Source: Olivibacter domesticus (lineage in GTDB: Bacteria; Bacteroidota; Bacteroidia; Sphingobacteriales; Sphingobacteriaceae). From it: 64,000 nucleotides of DNA. The position numbers and the translations under genes are program-made. Numbering within the stretch: the stretch's first letter is position 1; every line of letters begins with the position of its first letter. The notes below the pieces were generated by a model. That model searched no databases. It was given only the letters and a program-made list of their open reading frames with translations, and was not told where the DNA came from. Of the stretch, positions 27,687 to 35,917 are shown one piece after another. The stretch lies in assembly GCF_900109575.1 (NCBI RefSeq), contig NZ_FOAF01000008.1:124001-188000 (forward strand), read 5' to 3'.

Positions 27687-27766
27687 TTTTTTGCAGAGTT
27701 TTCTGTTGCATTTAATATAAAGACAGTTAAGTATTGGGGAGGGCCCAGAAAAAAAATATTTTTTTA

Positions 27767-28342
27767 TTATTTGAGGTAATAAATCAAAAAAATCAGCAAG
27801 CCAAACTTAGATCGAAGGATTTTCAAGGCATTGTTGACCTGGTTTTTAACTGTTTTCTCGGAAATATTTAATTTTTCAGAAATTTCTTTGTGGCTAAGAT
27901 GGTCTTTTCTGCTCAATATAAAGATTTCTTTCATTTTTTTTGGTAAAGACTGGATCTCGCTTTCAATAAGAAGGGTAAGCTGCTTGTCTCTAGTTTGGTA
28001 ATCAGTTGGAACGGGCTTGCTATCTAAGAAAAGTTGTAATGATGCTTCGTGTGCCGCTTGCACTTTTTTATGCGCGATGATATTTAGTATTTTATTACGC
28101 AGTGTTCGGTACAAGTAACCGGAAAGATTACTTTCCAACTGTATGAGATGTCTTTTGTCCCAAAGATTTACAAATAATTCCTGAACCACGTCTTTTGCCT
28201 CTTCACGGTCTTGAAGTTTAAAAAATGCGTGGCTATGGAGTAGATTACTATACCGCTTGTAGATTTCGGTATAAGCATGTTGAGTGCCATCTATAACCAT
28301 TTTAAATAAGGCCTCGTCTGAATATTTACTGTAATTGTGCAT
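27767..28342 (-). CDS. ECF RNA polymerase sigma factor (FecI-like)
   Basis: 191 aa. Region 2 is seen in AYTEIYKRYSNLLHSHAFF and EEAKDVVQELFVNLWDKR. Region 4 is seen in SLPKKMKEIFILSRKDHLSH, then KEISEKLNISEKTVKNQVNN. It is expected to transcribe the downstream SusCD operon when released by FecR. A hydrophobic tail (LLIFLIYYL) is common in this Bacteroidota sigma-70 family. It is the first gene of the locus on the minus strand. Confidence 0.95.
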   Translation of the reverse strand: MHNYSKYSDEALFKMVIDGTQHAYTEIYKRYSNLLHSHAFFKLQDREEAKDVVQELFVNLWDKRHLIQLESNLSGYLYRTLRNKILNIIAHKKVQAAHEASLQLFLDSKPVPTDYQTRDKQLTLLIESEIQSLPKKMKEIFILSRKDHLSHKEISEKLNISEKTVKNQVNNALKILRSKFGLLIFLIYYLK

Positions 28343-28664
28343 GTGCCTTTAGGGAAACCGGTTGAGTTACAAAAGGCAAATTAGCATTTTTTTTAAAATT
28401 TAGGATAATTGCAACATGAGATACTATCGTTATAATGACGACTTCTTCATAATTATAGTGGTATAGTCTCTAAAGGAGCATAAAAACGAAGATATTTTTA
28501 TTAAAACGTAGATTACGGGAATTATTAATAACGGCGCCAATGGTCTCTTCCGTGGAAAGGCTAGCCGTGTCATCGGTAGTGTGGAAGTTTTTTTGTTATT
28601 ATTAACCCGAATGAACTAACTTTATAAAAATGTAAACTTTCGCTTTTTAACAAATGGAAAGGTA
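28343..28664. other. Intergenic region between divergent ECF sigma and gpm genes
   Basis: 322 bp, AT-rich. It contains the promoter described at 28592-28624 for the mutase. The promoter for the minus-strand sigma gene must lie in 28343-28450, but no clean TAnnTTTG is visible on that strand. No other gene seen. Confidence 0.6.
28592..28624 (+). promoter_or_regulatory. Promoter for phosphoglycerate mutase
   Basis: TTTG (28592-28595), a 21-bp spacer, and TAACTTTA (28617-28624), one mismatch to TAnnTTTG. Start codon at 28665. Confidence 0.5.
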
Positions 28665-29276
28665 ATGGCATATTTAATCATCGTAAGACATGGGCAATCC
28701 CAATGGAATCTTGAAAATCGATTTACTGGTTGGAAAGACGTAGATATTACTGAAAAGGGTAAAGAAGAAGCTCAATTAGCAGGTAAATTATTAAAGGCGG
28801 AGGTTTTTGAGGAAGCTTTTACATCCACGCTCAAGCGAGCGCAACATACACTTTCAATAATTTTGGACGAAAGTGACCGGAAAGATATCTCTATTATCAT
28901 TAGTAGTGCACTAAATGAACGCTCCTATGGGCAACTCGAAGGGCTTAACAAATCGCAAACTGCTTTGAAATATGGCGAACAGCAGGTACATCTCTGGAGA
29001 AGGTCATATGATGTTGCGCCACCAGGAGGAGAAAGTCTTAAAGAAACCGCTGATAGGGTTATTGTTTATTTTAAAGAGGAGATTGCACCGCTCTTGCAAA
29101 AAGGAAAGAATATCTTGGTTGTCGCACATGGAAATAGCTTGCGTGCGCTAAAAATGTATTTAGAAAAGCTTAGTCCGGAGCAGATTAGCGAGATAGAAAT
29201 ACCTACAGGTATACCGCTTAAATACGAGCTAGATGCTAATTTAGGAGTTATTTCTGTAGATTATATTACCAGTTAA
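28665..29276 (+). CDS. gpmA: 2,3-bisphosphoglycerate-dependent phosphoglycerate mutase-like protein
   Basis: 203 aa histidine-phosphatase superfamily enzyme. The RHGQSQWNLENRFTGWKDVD motif near the N-terminus contains the phosphohistidine His9. The catalytic Glu is in LNERSYGQLEGLNK, and the second His in LVVAHGNSLRALKMYLE. The GWxDxxLT-like segment and the ERxYGxLxG motif point to glycolytic dPGM rather than a general phosphatase. It is shorter than the E. coli enzyme (250 aa), as in many Bacteroidota. Cytoplasmic, single gene. Confidence 0.88.
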   Translation: MAYLIIVRHGQSQWNLENRFTGWKDVDITEKGKEEAQLAGKLLKAEVFEEAFTSTLKRAQHTLSIILDESDRKDISIIISSALNERSYGQLEGLNKSQTALKYGEQQVHLWRRSYDVAPPGGESLKETADRVIVYFKEEIAPLLQKGKNILVVAHGNSLRALKMYLEKLSPEQISEIEIPTGIPLKYELDANLGVISVDYITS

Positions 29277-29477
29277 TACCCATTTGACTTGGCAATACAG
29301 GCAAAGTTGGCAATCGTTTTTGCTCGATAGCATAGATCAACGATTGTTAATAGGTTTTTAGCCTGGTAATTTGTTGATGGAACATTATTCATTTCAAAAT
29401 CCCCAGAAACCGTTATTTTATTTGCGCTATAACAAGTATATTTTTGACAGTTAGAGGCCCGATGTTATTAAACGGAT

Positions 29478-30191
29478 ATGAATAAGATTAATGAGTGTTT
29501 AGCTTACTTTATAACAGGTGTTGTATTTTTGTTTCCGTGTTTTAAAACGCAAGCGCAAGATTCGTTAAACGTCTATCACATTAAATACCGCTATCTATTT
29601 ACTGCAGATGATCCAGCTGTCAAACCAACCGAAGCGCAGAAGGAGCGAATGAATGATGGCTATTTAAATGTGTATTTCACTGCCTTAAATGATAAACCAA
29701 AATATAAAATTTTCCATGGAGATTCCCTCTCTGAGCTCGGATGCTGGGAAACAATGACAAAATTTGTAATTTTCGGAGGAAGAGCTACTAAAATTGTGGG
29801 TGCGATGGTTTCACCTGATGAAGTGGTAATGGAAGAGGAAAGTTTATACCTGTGGCCTGCTGATTTTGATTACGAGTATAAGGAGCATTCACAAACAATA
29901 TTAGGCAAATCCTGTCAGGTCGCGGTAGCACGTCCAAAAAAGGGTGGAGATGACCAGGAATTTTGGTTCTCTTTAAATGCAGATATACCTACAATCCCAT
30001 GGTATTATTTTGGATTTTTACAAAGCGATTGGTATGGTGGCTTGCTGCAAGCAATGCGTCACAATAATACACAAAAGAGTAGTTTTGGAATTCGGGCGAT
30101 TGCTTTTGGACAGCTGCGGGTTCCTCATAACTTTTTTGAACTTCCGACTGATATGCCAGTAGAAGAATTGCATCCTCCTATGCTTCGTTAG
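29478..30191 (+). CDS. Exported protein, GLPGLI-like, function unknown
   Basis: 237 aa with a signal peptide (FITGVVFLFPCFKTQAQ). The pattern of a paired beta-strand domain with QTILGKSCQVAVARPKKG, then EFWFSLNADIPTIPWYYFGF, resembles the GLPGLI family of Bacteroidota exported proteins, where a conserved I-G-C and aW(y/f)t-eIP segment precede the GLPGLI string. The GLPGLI string itself is not present (PWYYFGFLQSDW instead), so assignment is tentative. Monocistronic, with a hairpin terminator shared with the convergent DUF4168 gene. Confidence 0.6.
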   Translation: MNKINECLAYFITGVVFLFPCFKTQAQDSLNVYHIKYRYLFTADDPAVKPTEAQKERMNDGYLNVYFTALNDKPKYKIFHGDSLSELGCWETMTKFVIFGGRATKIVGAMVSPDEVVMEEESLYLWPADFDYEYKEHSQTILGKSCQVAVARPKKGGDDQEFWFSLNADIPTIPWYYFGFLQSDWYGGLLQAMRHNNTQKSSFGIRAIAFGQLRVPHNFFELPTDMPVEELHPPMLR

Positions 30192-30232
30192 TTAGGTATG
30201 AAAGGATGGATGAACAACCTATGATACAAAAA

Positions 30233-30264
30233 AAGCAGTATATATGCAAAGATATATACTGCTT
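30233..30264. terminator. Bidirectional hairpin terminator
   Basis: AGCAGTATATAT / ATATATACTGCT form a 12-bp stem with a 6-nt loop (30234-30263), flanked by A-rich sequence on the left and TTCTAAAA on the right, between convergent stop codons. Confidence 0.75.
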
Positions 30265-30281
30265 CTAAAATAAGATAATAG

Positions 30282-30767
30282 CTATTTTTTTGGTAACAAG
30301 GCTTCTAGCTGTTGTTTAACTTTAGGGCTTTTCTGATAGGCCAATATAATCTGTTGGTAAGTCTCTACATCAATGCCTTCCTGTTTGATGCTTTGTTGCA
30401 TTTGTGTGTCTGCCTCTTTACCAATTCCGGTAATTTTCTGTGCTGCTGCGTTGAACGTTTCCATTTCTTTAGGTTCTGCTTGCACTTTTTTATCTGGATT
30501 TTGTTGTGAGGCTGCAAGCTGATTAAAACGCTCCACTGTAAGTCCTTCTTCCTGAATCACTTTAACCATCTTTTCTTCACTGACTTTCTGAAGTTCTACG
30601 ACCTTTTGATTCGCTTTAATAAAGGACTGTAATTCTTCCTTTTTAAAGTCTTCTTTAAGTGGTACCTGTTGCCCCGTATTTTCTTGTGCCAGGGCTTTGC
30701 TTCCAATAGAAACAGCAAATAACAGTGCAATCATTACAGTTATATTGTTTTTTAGAATACGCATCAT
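30282..30767 (-). CDS. DUF4168 domain exported protein
   Basis: 161 aa. The signal peptide (MIALLFAVSIGSKALA) is cleaved before QENTG. The mature part is a helical, Lys/Glu/Gln-rich domain of the DUF4168 type, with a repeated pattern: EELQSFIKANQKVVELQ, then EMETFNAAAQKITGIGKEAD. Each is followed by a QEGxxVExxxQI-like segment (IQEEGLTVERFNQLAA and IKQEGIDVETYQQIIL). Periplasmic; function unknown. Confidence 0.85.
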   Translation of the reverse strand: MMRILKNNITVMIALLFAVSIGSKALAQENTGQQVPLKEDFKKEELQSFIKANQKVVELQKVSEEKMVKVIQEEGLTVERFNQLAASQQNPDKKVQAEPKEMETFNAAAQKITGIGKEADTQMQQSIKQEGIDVETYQQIILAYQKSPKVKQQLEALLPKK

Positions 30768-31520
30768 CTTTTTTATTTTAATGGTTTTTAAAATACTTCT
30801 ATAAATAAAACGGATATATGCAGATTTATTGTGTTTTGTTTAAAGGAAAACAATACGTTTTTGAAAAATATGACTGACCAAATAATATTCGGGAGGTCAA
30901 GGGCGATGGATTTTTAATCCTTAAAATAGTTATAAATCAAAATATTATGAGCTCTATATTATGTGTTTATTAGCTTGTGCTAAGCAAATAAACAGAATCA
31001 CGCGCAGGGGTATGCTTATTACCTCCTATCATAACCGTTGTTAAATATGTTATTGGAAACACAATATATCCACATTCAATCTATAGGTACTTCAGATTAT
31101 TTATGCTAAACTATGAAACACCATCCACACAAGCTATCTTATATTTGTTATATATATACTTAATGTTTATATAGTTGTTGTAAATATTAGATAAACAGTA
31201 TTTTATTTTTTAATTTAAATTAACTGGTATGGTTTGGTTGGTTGCTTTTTTTGAGATAAATAGACTGGGGTGATGATCATTGCAGGGGAATTTTTTAATA
31301 TCAAAATAATTTTAATTTTTAAGGATATACTTTTTTCTATGTGTATCTTTTGCGAATGATTTGACTCAAGCTTCTTACAAGCTATTGTCAAGTTTTGAAT
31401 ATTTTTAGCTAAGAATAAATATTCATTTATTTTGTGAGGTAAATCTGTAGCTTAATAAATTAATTTTCGTTTTTAGGTAGCAACCCGAACAATTAAGTTG
31501 TTTTATTGATTGAAGTCGTA
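30768..31520. other. Long AT-rich intergenic region
   Basis: 753 bp between the divergent DUF4168 and ABC exporter genes. It is strongly AT-rich with long T and TA tracts (31140-31220). TTTG (31431-31434) and TAATTTTC (31461-31468) resemble promoter boxes but are 26 bp apart, too far for a good match. I find no open reading frame with a recognisable product, no tRNA and no clear hairpin. A small RNA or AT-rich regulatory region cannot be excluded. Confidence 0.5.
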
Positions 31521-33266
31521 ATGGAGAAAACAAATAAAAATCCGAACAATAAGAAAAAATCTGCGGGTATTTTCAGTCTGCTCAAACCATATAAGGGCAT
31601 GCTTATTTTACTATTGCTGTTTGCACTTTTCAGCAACGGATTAAATTTATGGATTCCGCGGATCATCGGCGATGGCATCGATGCTTATCGGGATCAACAT
31701 TTTGATGCTCGTCGGGTTATTTTGCAGTTTAGTACGGTTGTATTGGTGATTTTTATATTCACTTATTTGCAAAGCATTTTACAAACGTATGCTTCAGAAA
31801 GGGTAGCGCGAGATTTACGAACGAGACTCTCTGATAAGATATCTAAACAAAGTTTTGCCTTTATTAAAGAATCTAATCCGTCAAAACTACTCACTAATCT
31901 TACAGCGGATGTAGATTCGATTAAATTATTCGTCTCGCAGGCTATTGTCTCCATCGCCTCTTCTTTGTTTATCATCATTGGAGCAAGTATCTTGTTAATC
32001 GCTATTAATTGGCGCTTGGCTTTAGCAGTGATTGCCATCATTCCAATCATAGGCGGGACGTTCTTTATTGTATTACGCAAAGTTAGGGTCCTTTTTATCC
32101 AGAGTAGAGCGGTAATCGATTGGCTTAATAAAGTTATTAATGAAAGTATTTTAGGAGCAGCTATTATCAGGGTAATCAATTCACAGCAATTGGAATACGA
32201 TAAATTCTTAGAGGCCAATATAAAAGCGAAAGATTATGGGTTGGCGATTCTGCGCCTTTTTGCAGGACTTATTCCGGTAATAGTATTTACGGCAAATATG
32301 GCGGGACTGGCGATATTGATGCTTGGTGGGCATTTTGTAATTTCGGGAAGTATGAGCCTCGGAGATTTTGCAGCTTTTAACAGTTATTTAGCGCTGTTAA
32401 TTTTTCCGATTTTGGTCATCGGTTTTATGAGTAATGTAATTGCGCAGGCAACAGCTTCATATGAACGTATTAATGGCGTGATTGAGGCTCCGGAGTTGGA
32501 AAAGACTGGTTCAATTAAAGTTGAACTCAATGGTGAAATAAAACTTGACTCAGTGTCTGTTAATTATGGACAAAAGCCTGTATTAAAAGATGTATCATTT
32601 TCTGTGCAGCCTGGTTCCAAAACTGCTGTTCTAGGGCCCACTGCTGCGGGGAAAACGCAACTACTTTATTTGTTAACAGGTTTAATAAAACCCGATTTGG
32701 GCGCAATAACTTTTAATGGATATTTAATCAATGAATATAATGCGGAGTTCTTTCATAGTCAGATAGGTTTTGTTTTTCAAGATAGTATTATCTTTAATAT
32801 GAGTATTAGGGAGAATATTGCATTCAGCGATCAGGCAACGGACGAGTCGCTACAAAAAGCTATTGCCACTGCCGAGCTCAGTACATTTATAGATGAATTA
32901 CCTGATAAGTTAAATACAATTGTTTCGGAGCGTGGTTCGAGTCTATCGGGTGGGCAGAAACAGCGCATCATGCTAGCAAGAGCATTAGCATTAAATCCAA
33001 AGGTATTGCTATTAGATGATTTCACCGCACGGGTAGATAATCTAACGGAAAGAAAAATATTAAGAAATATCCAGGAAAATTACCCGGAATTAACCTTGAT
33101 TTCGGTTACGCAAAAGATCGCGTCTGTTGAAGGGTACGAGCAGATTATCTTATTGATGGAGGGCGAGATTGTCGCCATTGGAAAGCACGAAGCCTTAATG
33201 CGAACAAGCCCAGAATATGTTCAACTCTTCCATTCACAACAAAGCACGAGTAATTATGAATTATAA
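31521..33266 (+). CDS. ABC exporter half-transporter with degenerate catalytic residues
   Basis: 581 aa from ATG 31521 (a TTG at 31506 adds only five residues). A six-helix type I exporter domain (about 20-310) is fused to an ATPase domain. Walker A is GPTAAGKT, the Q-loop FVFQDS, and the signature LSGGQKQR is intact. The Walker B is LLLDDF, with Asp in place of the catalytic Glu, and the switch His is replaced by Gln (SVTQKIAS). It therefore supplies the signature to the partner's ATP site but cannot hydrolyse efficiently itself. It overlaps the partner gene by 11 bp. Confidence 0.93.
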   Translation: MEKTNKNPNNKKKSAGIFSLLKPYKGMLILLLLFALFSNGLNLWIPRIIGDGIDAYRDQHFDARRVILQFSTVVLVIFIFTYLQSILQTYASERVARDLRTRLSDKISKQSFAFIKESNPSKLLTNLTADVDSIKLFVSQAIVSIASSLFIIIGASILLIAINWRLALAVIAIIPIIGGTFFIVLRKVRVLFIQSRAVIDWLNKVINESILGAAIIRVINSQQLEYDKFLEANIKAKDYGLAILRLFAGLIPVIVFTANMAGLAILMLGGHFVISGSMSLGDFAAFNSYLALLIFPILVIGFMSNVIAQATASYERINGVIEAPELEKTGSIKVELNGEIKLDSVSVNYGQKPVLKDVSFSVQPGSKTAVLGPTAAGKTQLLYLLTGLIKPDLGAITFNGYLINEYNAEFFHSQIGFVFQDSIIFNMSIRENIAFSDQATDESLQKAIATAELSTFIDELPDKLNTIVSERGSSLSGGQKQRIMLARALALNPKVLLLDDFTARVDNLTERKILRNIQENYPELTLISVTQKIASVEGYEQIILLMEGEIVAIGKHEALMRTSPEYVQLFHSQQSTSNYEL

Positions 33267-35016
33267 TCTTAATGAATTACCCCAGGAAGAGCAAAAAAAA
33301 TCGACCTACTCCGCTATTAAGAGGTTGCTGCAGTTGATTTCACATGAGAGAAAAAAGCTGGCAATGGCAGTTTTTGCCATCCTGATTAATTCTTCTCTTA
33401 ATTTGTTGGGCCCGTTTTTAATAGGCCATACTATAGATCGATATGTCGTGACGAAACAATATCATGGTGTATTGGTTTTTTCGGGCATATTACTGGCGAT
33501 GTATTTGACAGTACTTCTTACAAGTTACCTGCAAACGAAATTAATGGGTGGCATCGGTCAGCGTTTGCTGTTTACCTTGCGCAATGCTATATTCAATAAA
33601 TTACAACAGTTGCCCATCGCTTTCTTTAACCAAAATAAAGCCGGTGATCTCATTTCCCGTGTCAATAATGATACCGACAAATTAAATCAGTTCATTTCGC
33701 AGGCTTTGACACAATTTATAAGTAGTATAGTGATCATGACAGGGGCAGGGATCTTTTTACTATCGATTAACGTTAAACTTGGTTTAGCAACCCTGATGCC
33801 AGCACTATTGATACTCATTTTTACAAAAATTGTATCTCCCTGGGTTAAGAAGAAAAATGCGATTAATCTCAAAAGCGTTGGGGGCATGAGCGCCGAAATA
33901 CAGGAAAGCCTCAATAATTTTAAAGTAATTATCGCCTTTAACAGACGCGATTATTTTAGAAAACGTTTTGACCAAGCAAACCGACTAAACTATCGTACAG
34001 CCATTGGAGCTGGTTTGGCCAATAATGTGTTTATACCAATATATGGATTGTTTTCGAGCGTTGCACAATTGATTGTATTAACATTTGGTATTTATTTAAT
34101 TGCTGCCGGCGAATTTACTATTGGATTGCTGGTAAGCTACTTGTCTTATGCAGTGAATTTTTATAATCCTTTAAGGCAGTTAGCGGCACTCTGGTCAAGT
34201 TTCCAAGTAGCGATGGCGGGTTGGGACAGAATATCACACATATTATCAATGGAAACTGATTTGCTTATAGTGAAGAAAGTGACTGTTGATGCAACAGACG
34301 CTGTGTTATCGTTTAGGAATGTACATTTTTCTTATCCTAATGGTAAAGAGGTATTACATGATATAAATTTTAAATTATCTGCCGGCAAAACCTATGCGCT
34401 TGTTGGGCCAACAGGAGGAGGTAAGACTACGACGGCATCCCTAATGGCACGTTTATACGACCCAACACATGGATTGATATTACTTAACGGGCGAGACATA
34501 AGATCTTACGAAGCGGAAGAGCGCTCTCAAAAAATTGGTTTTATTTTGCAAGAACCCTTCCTGTTTACCGGAACGATAAGGGAAAATATTCTCTATGGAA
34601 ATAAGAGGTATAAAAATTACAGTACCGATGAGCTGGATGAGCTGATAAAAACAAAAGGTGTAGATGATTTACTTGCGATTTTTGAAAATGGCTTGGATAC
34701 CAACCTGCAGTCAAGTGAAGATGAGGTTAGTTTAGGACAAAAACAAGTGATCGCCTTTATTCGTGCAGTTTTAAGAGACCCGGATGTGCTTATTTTGGAT
34801 GAAGCAACTGCCAATATTGATACCGTTACCGAACAGTTACTTGATAAGATATTGAAAAAACTGCCTAAAAATACTGCATTGGTCATTATAGCTCATCGTT
34901 TAAATACGATTGAGAATGCAGATGAAATATTTTTTGTAAATTTAGGGGAAGTGATCAGGGCAGGATCCTTTGACGATGCTGTTAGTCTGTTAATGCAAGG
35001 TAAAAGAGTAAGTTGA
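33256..35016 (+). CDS. ABC exporter half-transporter, catalytic partner
   Basis: 586 aa from ATG 33256, which overlaps the end of the preceding gene (translational coupling). Membrane domain about 30-320, then the ATPase. Walker A is GPTGGGKT, the Walker B LILDEAT has the catalytic Glu, and the switch His is in IIAHRLNTI. The signature is degenerate (VSLGQKQ instead of LSGGQ). With the first subunit it forms a heterodimer of the BmrCD/LmrCD/TM287-288 kind, probably a multidrug or lipid exporter. Substrate unknown. Confidence 0.94.
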   Translation: MNYNLNELPQEEQKKSTYSAIKRLLQLISHERKKLAMAVFAILINSSLNLLGPFLIGHTIDRYVVTKQYHGVLVFSGILLAMYLTVLLTSYLQTKLMGGIGQRLLFTLRNAIFNKLQQLPIAFFNQNKAGDLISRVNNDTDKLNQFISQALTQFISSIVIMTGAGIFLLSINVKLGLATLMPALLILIFTKIVSPWVKKKNAINLKSVGGMSAEIQESLNNFKVIIAFNRRDYFRKRFDQANRLNYRTAIGAGLANNVFIPIYGLFSSVAQLIVLTFGIYLIAAGEFTIGLLVSYLSYAVNFYNPLRQLAALWSSFQVAMAGWDRISHILSMETDLLIVKKVTVDATDAVLSFRNVHFSYPNGKEVLHDINFKLSAGKTYALVGPTGGGKTTTASLMARLYDPTHGLILLNGRDIRSYEAEERSQKIGFILQEPFLFTGTIRENILYGNKRYKNYSTDELDELIKTKGVDDLLAIFENGLDTNLQSSEDEVSLGQKQVIAFIRAVLRDPDVLILDEATANIDTVTEQLLDKILKKLPKNTALVIIAHRLNTIENADEIFFVNLGEVIRAGSFDDAVSLLMQGKRVS

Positions 35017-35024
35017 TGGATGTC

Positions 35025-35060
35025 GCTAAGCGATATAACACCTGAGGGTCTTAGCTTTTT
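35025..35060 (+). terminator. Possible terminator after the ABC exporter
   Basis: GCTAAG (35025-35030) pairs with CTTAGC (35050-35055), followed by five T. The stem is short and the loop long (19 nt), so it is weak. Confidence 0.4.
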
Positions 35061-35084
35061 AATCACTCATTTCAACTGACTGAT

Positions 35085-35114
35085 TTTTAATATCGCATTA
35101 AACCGCTATATTTG
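35085..35114 (+). promoter_or_regulatory. Promoter for the ECF sigma gene at 35136
   Basis: TATATTTG (35107-35114) is a perfect -7 element. TTTT at 35085-35088 stands in the -33 position with an 18-bp spacer. The start codon lies 21 nt downstream. Confidence 0.55.
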
Positions 35115-35135
35115 AGATAACCAATTTCATAAACC

Positions 35136-35702
35136 ATGCCGAAAAAGTTGTCTGATTTGACTGCCTTAGTACACCAAATGGCTGTCTCAAGTGCTGAAAA
35201 TGTGTATATAGAAGTGTTCAATATACTATTTAACCCTGTTCGGAAATTTTCTTTTGGCATTTTAAAGTCTTGGGAATTGGCTGAAGAAGTAGCTAGCGAT
35301 GTTTTGCTTATGGTTTGGCAGCAGCGCGAAAAACTAATTACGGTAAAGAATATTAAATATTATGCCTTTGTTGCTGCCCGTAATAAATCATTGAACCTAT
35401 TGAAACAACAAATGGGAAGAGAGAACCTTTCCCTTGATGAAATAGATTTCAATATTCAGTTAAGTTCCCCCAGCCCGGAAACTATATTCATACAAGGCGA
35501 AATGAAGATAAAGCTAGAGAGGGCTATTGCTTCCTTACCGAAGCAATGTAAATTGGTGTTTCAACTGGTAAAGGAAGAGGGCTTCTCCTATAAAGAAGTT
35601 GCTGACATATTAAATGTTTCAACTAAAACGGTGGATGCACATCTTGTTAATGCGATGAAAAAATTAGCACATATTCTTAAATCTGAATTTAAGCTGGCCT
35701 AA
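35136..35702 (+). CDS. ECF RNA polymerase sigma factor
   Basis: 188 aa. Region 2 is AEEVASDVLLMVWQQREKL. Region 4 contains ASLPKQCKLVFQLVKEEGFS and YKEVADILNVSTKTVDAHLV, ending in NAMKKLAHILKSEF. It belongs to the Bacteroidota sigma-70 family that works with FecR. No anti-sigma gene is next to it; the nearest is the FecR at 45408, about 9.7 kb downstream and after a SusCD pair. It is therefore the likely activator of the whole sugar-acid block to its right. Confidence 0.93.
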   Translation: MPKKLSDLTALVHQMAVSSAENVYIEVFNILFNPVRKFSFGILKSWELAEEVASDVLLMVWQQREKLITVKNIKYYAFVAARNKSLNLLKQQMGRENLSLDEIDFNIQLSSPSPETIFIQGEMKIKLERAIASLPKQCKLVFQLVKEEGFSYKEVADILNVSTKTVDAHLVNAMKKLAHILKSEFKLA

Positions 35703-35917
35703 ATATTATAATAAGCATTTTGTCCTTATAACTCTTCTCTTCAATATATTCTTACGGAATTGAAATTTCCATTAGGGATATTATTCAATATTGCTGTCTA
35801 TATCCATGTAGACTTTTTATAAACCGTGCATATTTTTTCGATTATTTCAAATATTGCAGCCCTTTAATAAGGCTTTTATTGTTGGTAATCAGGGAATCGC
35901 ACAAGTGCTGATTTACG

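Noticed and set aside
31431-31468. Promoter for the ABC exporter (TTTG and TAATTTTC)
   Set aside because: The 26-bp spacing is too long and the -7 match is imperfect, so it was not listed as a feature.
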